Below are positions 1 through 6,946 of a stretch of DNA of 12,792 bases, in pieces (the first letter of the stretch is position 1; each line of letters starts with the position of its first letter). The position numbers and the translations under genes are program-made. The DNA lies in the NCBI GenBank assembly GCA_002420085.1, contig DIHI01000024.1, forward strand, positions 50,920 to 63,711, in the 5' to 3' direction. Source of the DNA: Lysobacterales bacterium UBA5700. Its GTDB lineage: Bacteria; Pseudomonadota; Gammaproteobacteria; Xanthomonadales; Xanthomonadaceae. The notes beneath the pieces are model-generated. The model was not told the origin of the DNA and ran no database searches. It saw only the letters and a list, made by a program, of their open reading frames with translations.

Positions 1-1217
1 GCGTGATAGCCGTGGTAGTCGAGGCCGCTGCGATTCTCGACTGGTGGCGTGATCCAGATGGCGGTGAAGCCCAGATCCTGGATGTGGTCGAGCTTCTCGA
101 TCAGGCCCTTGAAGTCACCGCGCCAGTGTGGATCGCCGGGCCGGATACGGTCACGGTTGTAGTAGTTGTTGTTCGGGTCGCCGTCGTAGAAGCGCGCGGT
201 CAGCAGGAAGTAGATGGTTTCGGACCGGAAGTCGGAGCCGCCTGTCGGTGGTGGCGGTGGTGGCGGTGCATCGAGGGCGACCGCGCTGACCGCCTTGCTG
301 CTGGTGTCGATGCAGACCTGGTAGCGGGTGTCGGCATCGACCGTGAAATCGCTGCTCGGATAGCTCTCGCGCCAGTCGCCGAAGCGATCGATCTTGAAGC
401 GCGGCCCGCCACTCGCGTCGCCGCCCGCGAAACTCTGCTCGATGCAGTAGCGGCCATCATCGACCGGCTGCATGGCAGTGGTCCCCCAGCCATTCGGAGT
501 GCCCCGGAAGAACCATTCGGCCGGCGGCGGCGATGGCGCCAGCGCGATCAGCCGATACTGGAGCAGACGGTCATCGACTTCGACCTGATACTGCCCGGAC
601 ACCGGGGTGAAGATATCGGCCCCGCCGCGATCGAGCGTCCCATCGGCGCCGTTGTCGCCATAGTTCCAGGTCCAGTCGCCCTGCACGTCGAACTTGAAGC
701 GCTGCTGATCGCGACCGTCGAATAGGCCCTCGACCCGCCACAGATTGTCGGCCTCCAGCCGCATCGGGGTGACGCCCCAGCCATTGGCAGTGCCGCGAAA
801 GGCCAACGCCGGCAGGGTGCTGGCAAAACCAGTGCAATCGGCGACGGCCGTGACCGAGAGGGTTCGGCTGTCGCTGAAGAAGGTGATCGCATAGTCGGTG
901 TTGGCCGCGACCGCGAAATCATTGGCCGGATAGCTCTCGTTCCAGTTGCCGAACCGGTCGATCTTGAAGCGCGGGCCACCACCGCCATCACCCTGACCGA
1001 AATGCTGGCAGGTGCGGTACTGGTTGCCGGCGACCTGGGTCATCGCGGTCAGGCCCCAGGCATTGGGGGTGCCGCGAAAATACCATTCGGCCCAGGCGCT
1101 GGTCGGCGTCAGCAAGGCGACCAACAGCAGCAGCACGATCCGCCCGCTGCCGATGCAGGCAGTCATGCCGTTGCGGACGGGGCGGGTCTGAGGGGAATCG
1201 AAACCGGTAGGGTCCAT
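1..1217 (-). CDS. Secreted alpha-amylase (GH13), partial: signal peptide, three binding-like modules, start of catalytic barrel
   Basis: Only the first 405 residues are in the window; the gene runs off the left edge. A signal peptide is clear: a hydrophobic stretch at residues 27-37 ends in an AWA cleavage site after residue 43. Three beta-rich modules follow at about 44-126, 138-225 and 234-315, each opening with FRGT-N-WG. Modules 1 and 3 are close copies with an RFKIDRFG segment; module 2 is divergent. A proline-rich linker (about 317-325) leads to a GH13 catalytic domain that starts with ETIYFLLTARFYDGDPNN and includes FTAIWITPPVENRSG and DYHGYH, typical of bacterial alpha-amylases. The catalytic Asp/Glu/Asp lie beyond the edge. 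Family knowledge: endo-cleavage of alpha-1,4 bonds in starch, outside the cytoplasm. Start 1217 is preferred because AGGA lies 8 nt upstream; an ATG at 1166 would give a tidier 26-residue signal peptide but has no ribosome site. It lies 141 bp downstream of the pullulanase gene, probably co-transcribed. Confidence 0.93.
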   Translation of the reverse strand, partial: MDPTGFDSPQTRPVRNGMTACIGSGRIVLLLLVALLTPTSAWAEWYFRGTPNAWGLTAMTQVAGNQYRTCQHFGQGDGGGGPRFKIDRFGNWNESYPANDFAVAANTDYAITFFSDSRTLSVTAVADCTGFASTLPALAFRGTANGWGVTPMRLEADNLWRVEGLFDGRDQQRFKFDVQGDWTWNYGDNGADGTLDRGGADIFTPVSGQYQVEVDDRLLQYRLIALAPSPPPAEWFFRGTPNGWGTTAMQPVDDGRYCIEQSFAGGDASGGPRFKIDRFGDWRESYPSSDFTVDADTRYQVCIDTSSKAVSAVALDAPPPPPPPTGGSDFRSETIYFLLTARFYDGDPNNNYYNRDRIRPGDPHWRGDFKGLIEKLDHIQDLGFTAIWITPPVENRSGLDYHGYH

Positions 1218-1225
1218 GGTGCGCA

Positions 1226-1229
1226 TCCT
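1226..1229 (-). promoter_or_regulatory. Ribosome binding site of the amylase (AGGA)
   Basis: AGGA sits 8 nt before the ATG at 1217. It decides between three in-frame ATGs: the ATG at 1226 would overlap it, and the ATG at 1166 has no purine-rich site ahead of it. Confidence 0.6.
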
Positions 1230-1310
1230 GCGGAGACGGGGTGGTCGGGTCCGGACGAGCATCGCGAGTGGAGCGTGGCGCTGGTCTGGATAGGGTCGGT
1301 CAAATCGGGC

Positions 1311-1338
1311 GGCCAGATCGGGACGGCCAGATCGGGGG
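1311..1338. repeat. Short tandem repeat, two 14-bp units
   Basis: The unit GGCCAGATCGGG plus two variable bases occurs twice in direct succession (1311-1324 and 1325-1338). The ATCGGG core occurs a third time at 1304-1309. It lies in the gap between the pullulanase and amylase genes, just downstream of the pullulanase stop. Function is unknown; it may be only local slippage or part of an mRNA structure. Confidence 0.6.
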
Positions 1339-1351
1339 CGTGGCTGCGGCG

Positions 1352-1371
1352 GCTGGGCTCAGGTGCCCAGC
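1352..1371 (-). other. Hairpin overlapping the pullulanase stop codon
   Basis: GCTGGGC and GCCCAGC form a perfect 7-bp stem around a 6-nt loop that contains the TGA stop codon of the pullulanase (1359-1361). No T-run follows on the minus strand, so it does not look like a standard intrinsic terminator. It could mark an mRNA processing or attenuation point between the two starch genes. The structure is visible in the sequence; the role is inference. Confidence 0.45.
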
Positions 1372-4300
1372 AGCCATTGGCGAATCTCCTCGACCTCGAC
1401 GCGAATTTCGTTCAGGGCTGGCATGCTTGCGGCCTCCTGGAGGAAGGCGCGCAGGACATTGGCCGCCGCCGGGCCATTGCCGTCGATCTGCCGCAGTGCC
1501 GCCTTGAGCTTGGCGGCCAGCGAGGTCGCCTGACCCCGACTCAGCACGCCCTGATCGCGCAGGCGGTAGAGATCGGTCAGCACGTGTTCGATCCGTGCCT
1601 GAGCCGAGCGCGGCTCGATGAACACCGCCGTGGTCCGAGCGGCAACCTGGAAGGCACCGTCACGGTAACTCGATGTCCGATCGGCGCTGTCGGGGGCCGA
1701 CCGCAATTCCGGATGAAGAATCGGCGGCGTCGCGCCAGCCGGCAGATAAGGGAACTCCACCGCAGCACTGCCGGCATTGAACAGCACGACGATCCGCGCA
1801 TTGCGACGATCGAATCGACCCTCCGGATCATCCAGTCGCATCACGATCAGACCGGGGATCTGGTCCGGACCGGTGTTCTCGAAATGCACGGCCGAATGGA
1901 TCGCGGCGGCATCGCGCAGACGGAACAATGGCGAGCCGGAGCGAATCCGCAGCAGCCGCTCGAACAGGTCGCGGGTGCCAGCCAGATCCTCCGGCTGCGG
2001 CCTGAGCGCAGGGTCGGCCAGCAGTGGGGCCATCAGTGGCCAGTTGTCGCGATTCTTTTCGGCCACGGGCAGACCCCGACCCCAGCCGTGGCTCTGCAAA
2101 CTGTAATCGAGGGCATTGAACCAGTCGCCGGAATTGAAACTGTCGCGATCCAGCGATTTCGAGCGCAGGATCTCCTGACCGGCATGGAAGAACGGAATGC
2201 CCTGGCCGAGTGCGATCAGGGCCAGACCCATCCGATGCAGTCGAATGCGCTCGGCCAGCGGCGTGCTGCCGGCGGCCTTCAACTGCAGGGTATCGAACAG
2301 GGTCTCGTTGTCGTGCGAGGCGGTGTAGCTGATGTCCTCCTGCGGATCGGCGGTGTAGCCGGCGCGCTGGCCGAAATAATCGACCTCGTCGGCACGGACC
2401 GCGCGGCCCTCGGCATCGATCAGTCGATACTCGGCCAGGGTTCCGGCCAGCCCAATCCGCACCCAGTCGCTGACGTGCAGCAAGCGTGCCCGCTGGTCGC
2501 CCTGCTCGGTGCCATTGGGATCGGTGTACAGGCCGCTGATCAAGCCCTGGTCGCGCAGACCGCTGAACGGACTGCCGCCTCGGGCGCCATCGCGCAGGCG
2601 ATCGTTGAAGGTGCCGATGCCGGTGCCGCTCATGTTGCGCTGGATGGCGTTGATGCCACGCGCATTGTCGGCCACTTCACCGAAATTCCAGCCTTCGCCA
2701 TAGACGTAGATCGCCTTGCCATCGACACCGTCGCGCTCGATCGTGAGCGCATCCAGCGCCTGACGCAGGCGCAGCAGGTTGGACTTCATGTGGTGACCCA
2801 TCAGGTCGAAGCGGAAGCCATCGACCTTGTAGCGGGTCGCCCAGGTCAGCACCGAATCGATCATCAGCTTTTCCATCATGCGATGTTCGCTGGCGGTGTT
2901 CGGACAGCAGGAACTGGTCTCGATCAGGCCATCGGCATTGAGCCGGTGGTAATAACCCGGAACGACCCGATCGAGCACCGAGCGATCGCTCTGACCGGCC
3001 GCCGTGGTGTGGTTGTAGACCACATCCATCACCACCCGCAGTCCGGCCCGGTTGAGGCCGGCGACCATCTCGCGAAACTCGCGCAGCCGGGCGACGCCGT
3101 CGGGGTCGCTGGCATAGCTGCCCTCGGGCACGGTGTAGTGGAACGGGTCATAGCCCCAGTTGAAGCCGTCGCGATCCTTGACGGCCTCGATCGCGGCCTG
3201 CGGACGATCGGAATCGGCCGGGTAGCCGGCCAGATCACCGTCCGGTTCGAGCCGATCCTCGGGGCGCTCGGGCACGGTGGCGAAATCGAATGCCGGCAGC
3301 AGGTGGACATGGGTCAGCCCGGCCCGAGCCAGACGCCGCAGATGCTGCATGCCGGTCGAACCGGAGCGACCGAAGGCGGTGAAGCGGCCGCGATCGACAG
3401 CCGGCAGCGCACCATCGGCGATGCTGAAATCACGGACATGCAGTTCATACAACACGATGTCCTCGGGCGCCCTGAGGGTCGGCTTGACCAGGCTCGACCA
3501 ACCGTCCGGCACCAGGTCGTCAGCATCGAGATCGACGATCTGGCTGCGTCGGCTGTCGGCCGACAGGCTGAACGAATATGGGTCGGTGACCCGGTTGGTC
3601 TCGATCCGACCGGTACTCGGGGCATACACCTGCACTTCATAGAGGTAGTAGCGACGCTCCCAGGCGCGCGGTCCGTCCGCCTGCCAGACGCCGGTGTCCA
3701 CGTCCTCGATCATCTCGATCACGGTGCTCGGCACGCTGCTGTCGGGGCCGTCGAACAGCAGCAGACGGACCGCCTGCGCGGTCGGCGCCCAGAGGTCGAA
3801 TTCGATCCGATCGCCGACCGGACGGGCACCCAGTTCACCGTCGTAGCCGAACAGGGCATCCAGCGCGCCGGGAATCTGGACACCGGTGGCATCCAGCAGT
3901 CTGCCGTCGGCACTGGTCGCCGACACCGCCAACTGACCCTTGAGCACGGCCCGGCGATCGGCATCGCTCAGCCCATCAAGGCTGAACACCCGCAGGCCAG
4001 CCAGGTGCGGAAAGCGCGCCCGCTGCTCGGCACTCAGGCCAGCCGGCCGCTCGACCAACTCGAACACCTGGCCACCGGTCACACCGGTGGGAGTCAACGC
4101 CAGACCGGCATCCGGATCGACGTGCAGGGCCACCCGCGCACCGGCCGGCACGCTGGCCGGGCTCCAGGCCAGGGTGTCGGCATCCAGCCAATGGCCACGC
4201 GCACGCCGCAGATCGCCACGCAAATCATCGAGGGCGATACTCAGAACATGGCTGGTCGGGTCGTAGAAGAAAAACACCTCGGTGCCGGCCGGCGTGGTCG

Positions 4301-5609
4301 ATGCCGGCACCGAAAAGGCGATGTTGGCACCATTGGCGACACCGCCAGCACCGAAGTTGACGTCCCAGGTCTCGTTGAGCGCAACCTTGACTTCGTACTC
4401 GCCGGCCGGCAGGCGCGCGCTGAACGACAGGATCCCGTCGCCGTCCGGATCTTGCAGCCAGGCGCGCAGGCAGGACGGATCCCAGTCGCTCGCGCAGCCC
4501 AGTTCCGACTGGAAGCTGCCGGGTGCCACCGCGATCGGCCGAGCATGGCCATCGGTGATCCAGTTGCTGCGATGGCTGTAGTAGAACTTCACGGAGGTTT
4601 CGGCCGCCAGCGCCAGCGGGATGTTCGGACCATCGCGGGTGGCATCGAGACCGAAGTTCAGATCCCAACTGCCGTTCAGCGGCGCCTTGTACTCCCACTG
4701 ACCGGCCGGCAGGGCGAACCGTCCCTGCCAGACGCCATCCTCGGCATCGAAGGCGAGATCGGTGATCGCACACTCGGGCTGCCAGTCGCCGGGGCAGCCG
4801 AGTTCCGACTGGAAACTTCCGGCGATGGTCACCCGATCCGGCTCCGGCGGCGGCGCGCCGCCCTGGCCAGGGACGATGCTCAGCACGCCGCTGGCGGCAT
4901 CGAAGCTGAAATCGACATCGCCGCCACCTGCGCCATCATCCGGCACCACGAAGCCGATGTTGGCACCATCACGGACACCACCGACCCCGAAATTCACATC
5001 CCAGGTTTCGTTGAGTGCGACCTTGGCCTCGTAGCTGCCGGCCGGCAGCCAGGCGGTGAAGGTGAAGCGGCCGTCGCCATCCGGGTCTTGCAGCCAGGAG
5101 CGCAGACAGGACGGATCCCAATCGGTGTCGCAGCTCAGCTCCGACTGGAAGCTGCCCGGCGCCACGGCGATGATCGCGCCGTGCTCGTCGGCCAGCCAGT
5201 TGCTGGCGTGGCTGTAGTAGAACTTCACCGGCGTGGTCGCCGGCAGCGACAGGCCGATGTTGGGTCCATCGCGCTGGCCATTGGCGCCGAAATTGATGTC
5301 CCACGTGCCGTTCAACGGGGCCTTGTACTCCCAGTCGCCGGCCGGCAGGGTGAACCGCGCCTGCCAGATGCCATCCTCGGCATCGAAGGCGAGGTCGGTG
5401 AGTACACACTCGGGCTGCCAATCGCCGGGGCAGCCGAGTTCGGACTGGAAACTGCCGGCGAGGGTGACCCGGTGCGGCTGTTCGATCGGGTCGGCATCGG
5501 ATGCCGGCACGGTCGCCGACAGCATCAGGCCCGGGCCGATCAGAATCAGTGTGTACAGCACGCGCGCAAGGCGCGCGCGGATCCCGCGTTCAGGCACTAC
5601 GCGCAGCAT
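1359..5609 (-). CDS. pulA: Pullulanase-type alpha-1,6-glucosidase (GH13), secreted, four N-terminal binding modules and a C-terminal helical domain
   Basis: 1416 aa. After a signal peptide (hydrophobic core about 18-30, cleavage about 36-39) come four modules at about 47-145, 146-257, 259-357 and 358-470. Each has GSFQSEL and a Cys pair eight residues apart, resembling the X25-type modules of Bacillus pullulanases; modules 2 and 4 also carry DPDGDG. Next are a pullulanase N-terminal domain (about 466-585), a CBM48-like domain (about 586-690), the GH13 barrel (about 715-1220), a beta C-domain (to about 1334) and an extra helical tail. The barrel shows FNWGYDP (816-822), DVVYNH (from D862), GFRFD with nucleophile D935, YGEGW with acid/base E972, and SHDNET with stabiliser D1100; all catalytic residues are intact. 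Family role: hydrolysis of alpha-1,6 branch points in pullulan, amylopectin or limit dextrins. Start 5609 is chosen over upstream ATGs at 5666 and 5663 because GAGGGAG precedes it and the signal peptide then begins normally. It lies upstream of the amylase. Confidence 0.96.
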   Translation of the reverse strand: MLRVVPERGIRARLARVLYTLILIGPGLMLSATVPASDADPIEQPHRVTLAGSFQSELGCPGDWQPECVLTDLAFDAEDGIWQARFTLPAGDWEYKAPLNGTWDINFGANGQRDGPNIGLSLPATTPVKFYYSHASNWLADEHGAIIAVAPGSFQSELSCDTDWDPSCLRSWLQDPDGDGRFTFTAWLPAGSYEAKVALNETWDVNFGVGGVRDGANIGFVVPDDGAGGGDVDFSFDAASGVLSIVPGQGGAPPPEPDRVTIAGSFQSELGCPGDWQPECAITDLAFDAEDGVWQGRFALPAGQWEYKAPLNGSWDLNFGLDATRDGPNIPLALAAETSVKFYYSHRSNWITDGHARPIAVAPGSFQSELGCASDWDPSCLRAWLQDPDGDGILSFSARLPAGEYEVKVALNETWDVNFGAGGVANGANIAFSVPASTTPAGTEVFFFYDPTSHVLSIALDDLRGDLRRARGHWLDADTLAWSPASVPAGARVALHVDPDAGLALTPTGVTGGQVFELVERPAGLSAEQRARFPHLAGLRVFSLDGLSDADRRAVLKGQLAVSATSADGRLLDATGVQIPGALDALFGYDGELGARPVGDRIEFDLWAPTAQAVRLLLFDGPDSSVPSTVIEMIEDVDTGVWQADGPRAWERRYYLYEVQVYAPSTGRIETNRVTDPYSFSLSADSRRSQIVDLDADDLVPDGWSSLVKPTLRAPEDIVLYELHVRDFSIADGALPAVDRGRFTAFGRSGSTGMQHLRRLARAGLTHVHLLPAFDFATVPERPEDRLEPDGDLAGYPADSDRPQAAIEAVKDRDGFNWGYDPFHYTVPEGSYASDPDGVARLREFREMVAGLNRAGLRVVMDVVYNHTTAAGQSDRSVLDRVVPGYYHRLNADGLIETSSCCPNTASEHRMMEKLMIDSVLTWATRYKVDGFRFDLMGHHMKSNLLRLRQALDALTIERDGVDGKAIYVYGEGWNFGEVADNARGINAIQRNMSGTGIGTFNDRLRDGARGGSPFSGLRDQGLISGLYTDPNGTEQGDQRARLLHVSDWVRIGLAGTLAEYRLIDAEGRAVRADEVDYFGQRAGYTADPQEDISYTASHDNETLFDTLQLKAAGSTPLAERIRLHRMGLALIALGQGIPFFHAGQEILRSKSLDRDSFNSGDWFNALDYSLQSHGWGRGLPVAEKNRDNWPLMAPLLADPALRPQPEDLAGTRDLFERLLRIRSGSPLFRLRDAAAIHSAVHFENTGPDQIPGLIVMRLDDPEGRFDRRNARIVVLFNAGSAAVEFPYLPAGATPPILHPELRSAPDSADRTSSYRDGAFQVAARTTAVFIEPRSAQARIEHVLTDLYRLRDQGVLSRGQATSLAAKLKAALRQIDGNGPAAANVLRAFLQEAASMPALNEIRVEVEEIRQWLLGT
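1365..1604 (-). other. FIMAH-like helical domain at the pullulanase C-terminus
   Basis: Residues about 1336-1415 follow the usual last beta-strand of the pullulanase C-domain. They are helix-forming: LTDLYRLRDQGVLSRGQATS, then LAAKLKAALRQIDGNGPAAA, then NVLRAFLQEA. The pattern of a Leu-rich helix, a G-x-L/I turn, a KL-x-AL helix, a G-N turn, an A-N-x-L-x-AF helix and a final helix matches, from memory, the small FIMAH-type domain found at the ends of many secreted proteins. Its function in that family is not well established. Assignment needs a profile search; the presence of an extra C-terminal domain is clear from length. Confidence 0.55.
4200..4835 (-). repeat. Tandem duplication, copy 2 (binding modules 3 and 4)
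   Basis: This segment and the next one upstream align with a constant offset of 636 bp (212 codons). For example, the same sequence around 4734 and 5370, and around 4561 and 5197, recurs in register. The unit is a pair of modules rather than one module, so the pair was duplicated as a block. DNA-level identity is high in places, with uninterrupted matches of more than 20 bases, suggesting a fairly recent event or gene conversion. Confidence 0.9.
4836..5471 (-). repeat. Tandem duplication, copy 1 (binding modules 1 and 2)
   Basis: First copy of the 636-bp unit, beginning at the RVTLAGSF segment (residue 47) right after the signal peptide. Within it, modules 1 and 2 are only distantly alike (shared GSFQSEL, W-x-P-x-C and NFG-G-RDG-NI patterns), so an older single-module duplication preceded the 636-bp one. 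Confidence 0.9.
5561..5577 (-). other. GC-only hairpin early in the pullulanase coding sequence
   Basis: CGCGCGC and GCGCGCG form a perfect 7-bp stem with a 3-nt loop; two further pairs (one G-U) can extend it. It begins about 32 nt after the start codon and encodes part of the basic n-region of the signal peptide (IRARLAR). It could slow early translation, or simply reflect Arg/Ala codon use in a GC-rich genome. Confidence 0.4.
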
Positions 5610-5615
5610 GGCACT

Positions 5616-5622
5616 CTCCCTC
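5616..5622 (-). promoter_or_regulatory. Ribosome binding site of the pullulanase (GAGGGAG)
   Basis: GAGGGAG ends 6 nt before the ATG at 5609. The in-frame ATGs at 5666 and 5663 are not needed, since this site and the signal peptide both support 5609. Confidence 0.75.
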
Positions 5623-5704
5623 GGTGAGCGGGCGATGGTCCCGACGGGCGCTCTGCGTCGCATCACATCGGCAAGGACGAACGACCCCAGGTCGCCGCTG
5701 TTCG

Positions 5705-5733
5705 ATCCTAGGTCGGCACCCGGATCGGAACAA
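5705..5733 (-). promoter_or_regulatory. Candidate sigma-70 promoter of the pullulanase-amylase operon
   Basis: On the minus strand TTGTTC (5733-5728) and TAGGAT (5710-5705) are separated by exactly 17 bp. Matches to consensus are 3 of 6 and 4 of 6. The predicted start point, near 5698, would leave a leader of about 89 nt before the ATG at 5609. Location in the only sizeable gap upstream of the pullulanase supports it; the -35 match is weak. Confidence 0.5.
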
Positions 5734-5738
5734 TGTCA

Positions 5739-5752
5739 TGCAAACGTATTCA
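5739..5752. promoter_or_regulatory. Candidate LacI-family operator upstream of the pullulanase
   Basis: TGCAAACGTATTCA is a near-palindrome with a central CG; 10 of 14 positions agree with its own reverse complement. This fits the general TGnAAnCGnTTnCA pattern of LacI-family operators, a family that commonly controls sugar and starch genes. It lies 5 bp upstream of the candidate -35 element. No regulator gene is in the window, so which protein binds, if any, is unknown. Confidence 0.45.
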
Positions 5753-5817
5753 GCCGAATCGCATGAACCCGACCCGCCCATGCGCCGGGTCTGCGCTGCA
5801 ACGCGCGCCTGGCCGGA

Positions 5818-6807
5818 TCACGACGATCGCAGCCGCCCCGGCACCCGTCCGGCACGCCCCGGCTTGGCCGAATACATCCGGGCATCACCATCGGCCAGCA
5901 AGGCTTCGATCGTGCCATGGACATTGCCATCGAACGCCACCAGACCGCAGGTGAATCCGATCGCCCGGCCCTCGCCACGCGCACGATTGCCGTGTTCGAG
6001 CGTCGCGCGCAGGCGTTCGATGCTGGCTTCGGCCTCGGCAATCGTGGCATGCAGGAACAGGGCCACGAATTCATCACCCCCGATCCGCGCGGTAAGATCG
6101 GACTCACGGAACACGGCCCGCAACGCATCACTGAACGCTACGATCGCCCGATCTCCTTCGGCATGGCCATAGCTGTCATTGATGTGCTTGAGATGATCGA
6201 GATCGAGGTAGGCCAGCACGGTCGGAATCGCATGGCGCGCACACAGGTGCAGCGCATGGCGCGCCAGCAGCATGAACCCCCGGCGATTGCACAGCCCGGT
6301 CAGATCATCGATGCTCGCCAGCCGCGAGGCGGCAAGTTCGTCTTCGACCAGGGACGCCAGGTCACGCAGCACTTCGATATCCTGGTCATCGAGCTGTCGC
6401 GGCACTCGATCGATCAGGCACAGCGTGCCGATCTTGCTGCCATCGGCTGCACTCAGCGGGTAGCCGGCGTAAAAACGGATCTGCGGGTCGGACAACACCA
6501 GCGGGTTGTCGGCGAAGCGGACATCGTCGCGGGCATCGGACACCACGAACGCGCCCGTGCCATTGATGGCATGGCCGCAGAACGATACATCCCGGCTGGT
6601 TTCAGCGACATCCAGGCCGATCCGTGACTTGAACCACTGGCGACGATCATCGACCAGACTGACCAGGACGATCGGCACCCCGAACATCCGGCGCGCCATC
6701 CGGGTCACGCGGTCGAAACGCTCTTCGGCCGGGGTATCGAGGATGTTCAGCGAGCGCAGCGATTGCAGCCGGGCCGGCTCGTCACTCGGTATGTCGGGGC
6801 GTTTCAT
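5818..6807 (-). CDS. GAF-GGDEF diguanylate cyclase
   Basis: 329 aa, no signal peptide or membrane segment, so a soluble cytoplasmic sensor enzyme. Residues about 17-153 form a GAF-type sensory domain with the [14 protein letters not shown] opening, the FCGHAI segment and YAGYPL...G..IGTLCLID. Residues about 160-325 are the GGDEF domain, beginning with [12 protein letters not shown] (from D167), with an intact GGDEF signature at 243-247. RESD at 234-237, five residues before it, is a complete product-inhibition I-site. Known role: condensation of two GTP to cyclic di-GMP, with feedback inhibition through RxxD. The signal sensed by the GAF domain cannot be read from sequence. Start 6807 is preferred over in-frame ATGs at 6867 and 6834 because GGAG lies 6 nt upstream and family members begin in this way. 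It is divergent from the halogenase gene and points toward the pullulanase gene, from which it is 208 bp away. Confidence 0.94.
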   Translation of the reverse strand: MKRPDIPSDEPARLQSLRSLNILDTPAEERFDRVTRMARRMFGVPIVLVSLVDDRRQWFKSRIGLDVAETSRDVSFCGHAINGTGAFVVSDARDDVRFADNPLVLSDPQIRFYAGYPLSAADGSKIGTLCLIDRVPRQLDDQDIEVLRDLASLVEDELAASRLASIDDLTGLCNRRGFMLLARHALHLCARHAIPTVLAYLDLDHLKHINDSYGHAEGDRAIVAFSDALRAVFRESDLTARIGGDEFVALFLHATIAEAEASIERLRATLEHGNRARGEGRAIGFTCGLVAFDGNVHGTIEALLADGDARMYSAKPGRAGRVPGRLRSS

Positions 6808-6946
6808 GCACTGCTCCAGTCGTCTCACGACCATCGGCAGAATGCTCGCATCGATGACATCACCCACACAAGCCCACCCCTTGACTTCCGGCCGTCCGGC
6901 GTGCGGTCATTCAGCCCGGTCCATATCCGCCAGGCCACGCCCGACC
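6808..6946. promoter_or_regulatory. Divergent intergenic region between GGDEF and halogenase genes
   Basis: This 139-bp stretch must hold the start signals for both genes. On the plus strand TTGACT (6881-6886) is a good -35 match, but no convincing -10 hexamer lies 16-18 bp after it. No palindrome stands out. Promoter positions are therefore not assigned. Confidence 0.4.
6814..6817 (-). promoter_or_regulatory. Ribosome binding site of the GGDEF gene (GGAG)
   Basis: GGAG with a 6-nt spacer before the ATG at 6807. It decides the start against two longer in-frame options at 6867 and 6834. Confidence 0.7.

Noticed and set aside
3..725. A 240-codon plus-strand open frame at the left edge
   Set aside because: Antisense to the amylase, whose minus-strand translation has a signal peptide, repeated modules and a GH13 start.
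1297..1302. TTGACC on the minus strand as a -35 box for a separate amylase promoter
   Set aside because: No acceptable -10 hexamer lies 16-18 bp downstream, so an internal promoter cannot be supported.
1002..5627. A 1541-codon open frame on the plus strand, antisense to the pullulanase
   Set aside because: It is an antisense shadow: the minus strand encodes a complete GH13 enzyme with all catalytic motifs, the plus-strand product has no recognisable domain, and it inherits the internal repeats of the real gene. Long antisense frames are common in GC-rich DNA.
5771..5791. Possible terminator after the GGDEF gene
   Set aside because: GACCCG/CGGGTC is a perfect 6-bp stem but has a 9-nt loop and no T-run on the minus strand.
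6506..6946. Upstream extension of the halogenase frame
   Set aside because: It is antisense to the GGDEF gene's GAF domain. The FAD motif normally lies within the first 20 residues, as it does from ATG 6947.
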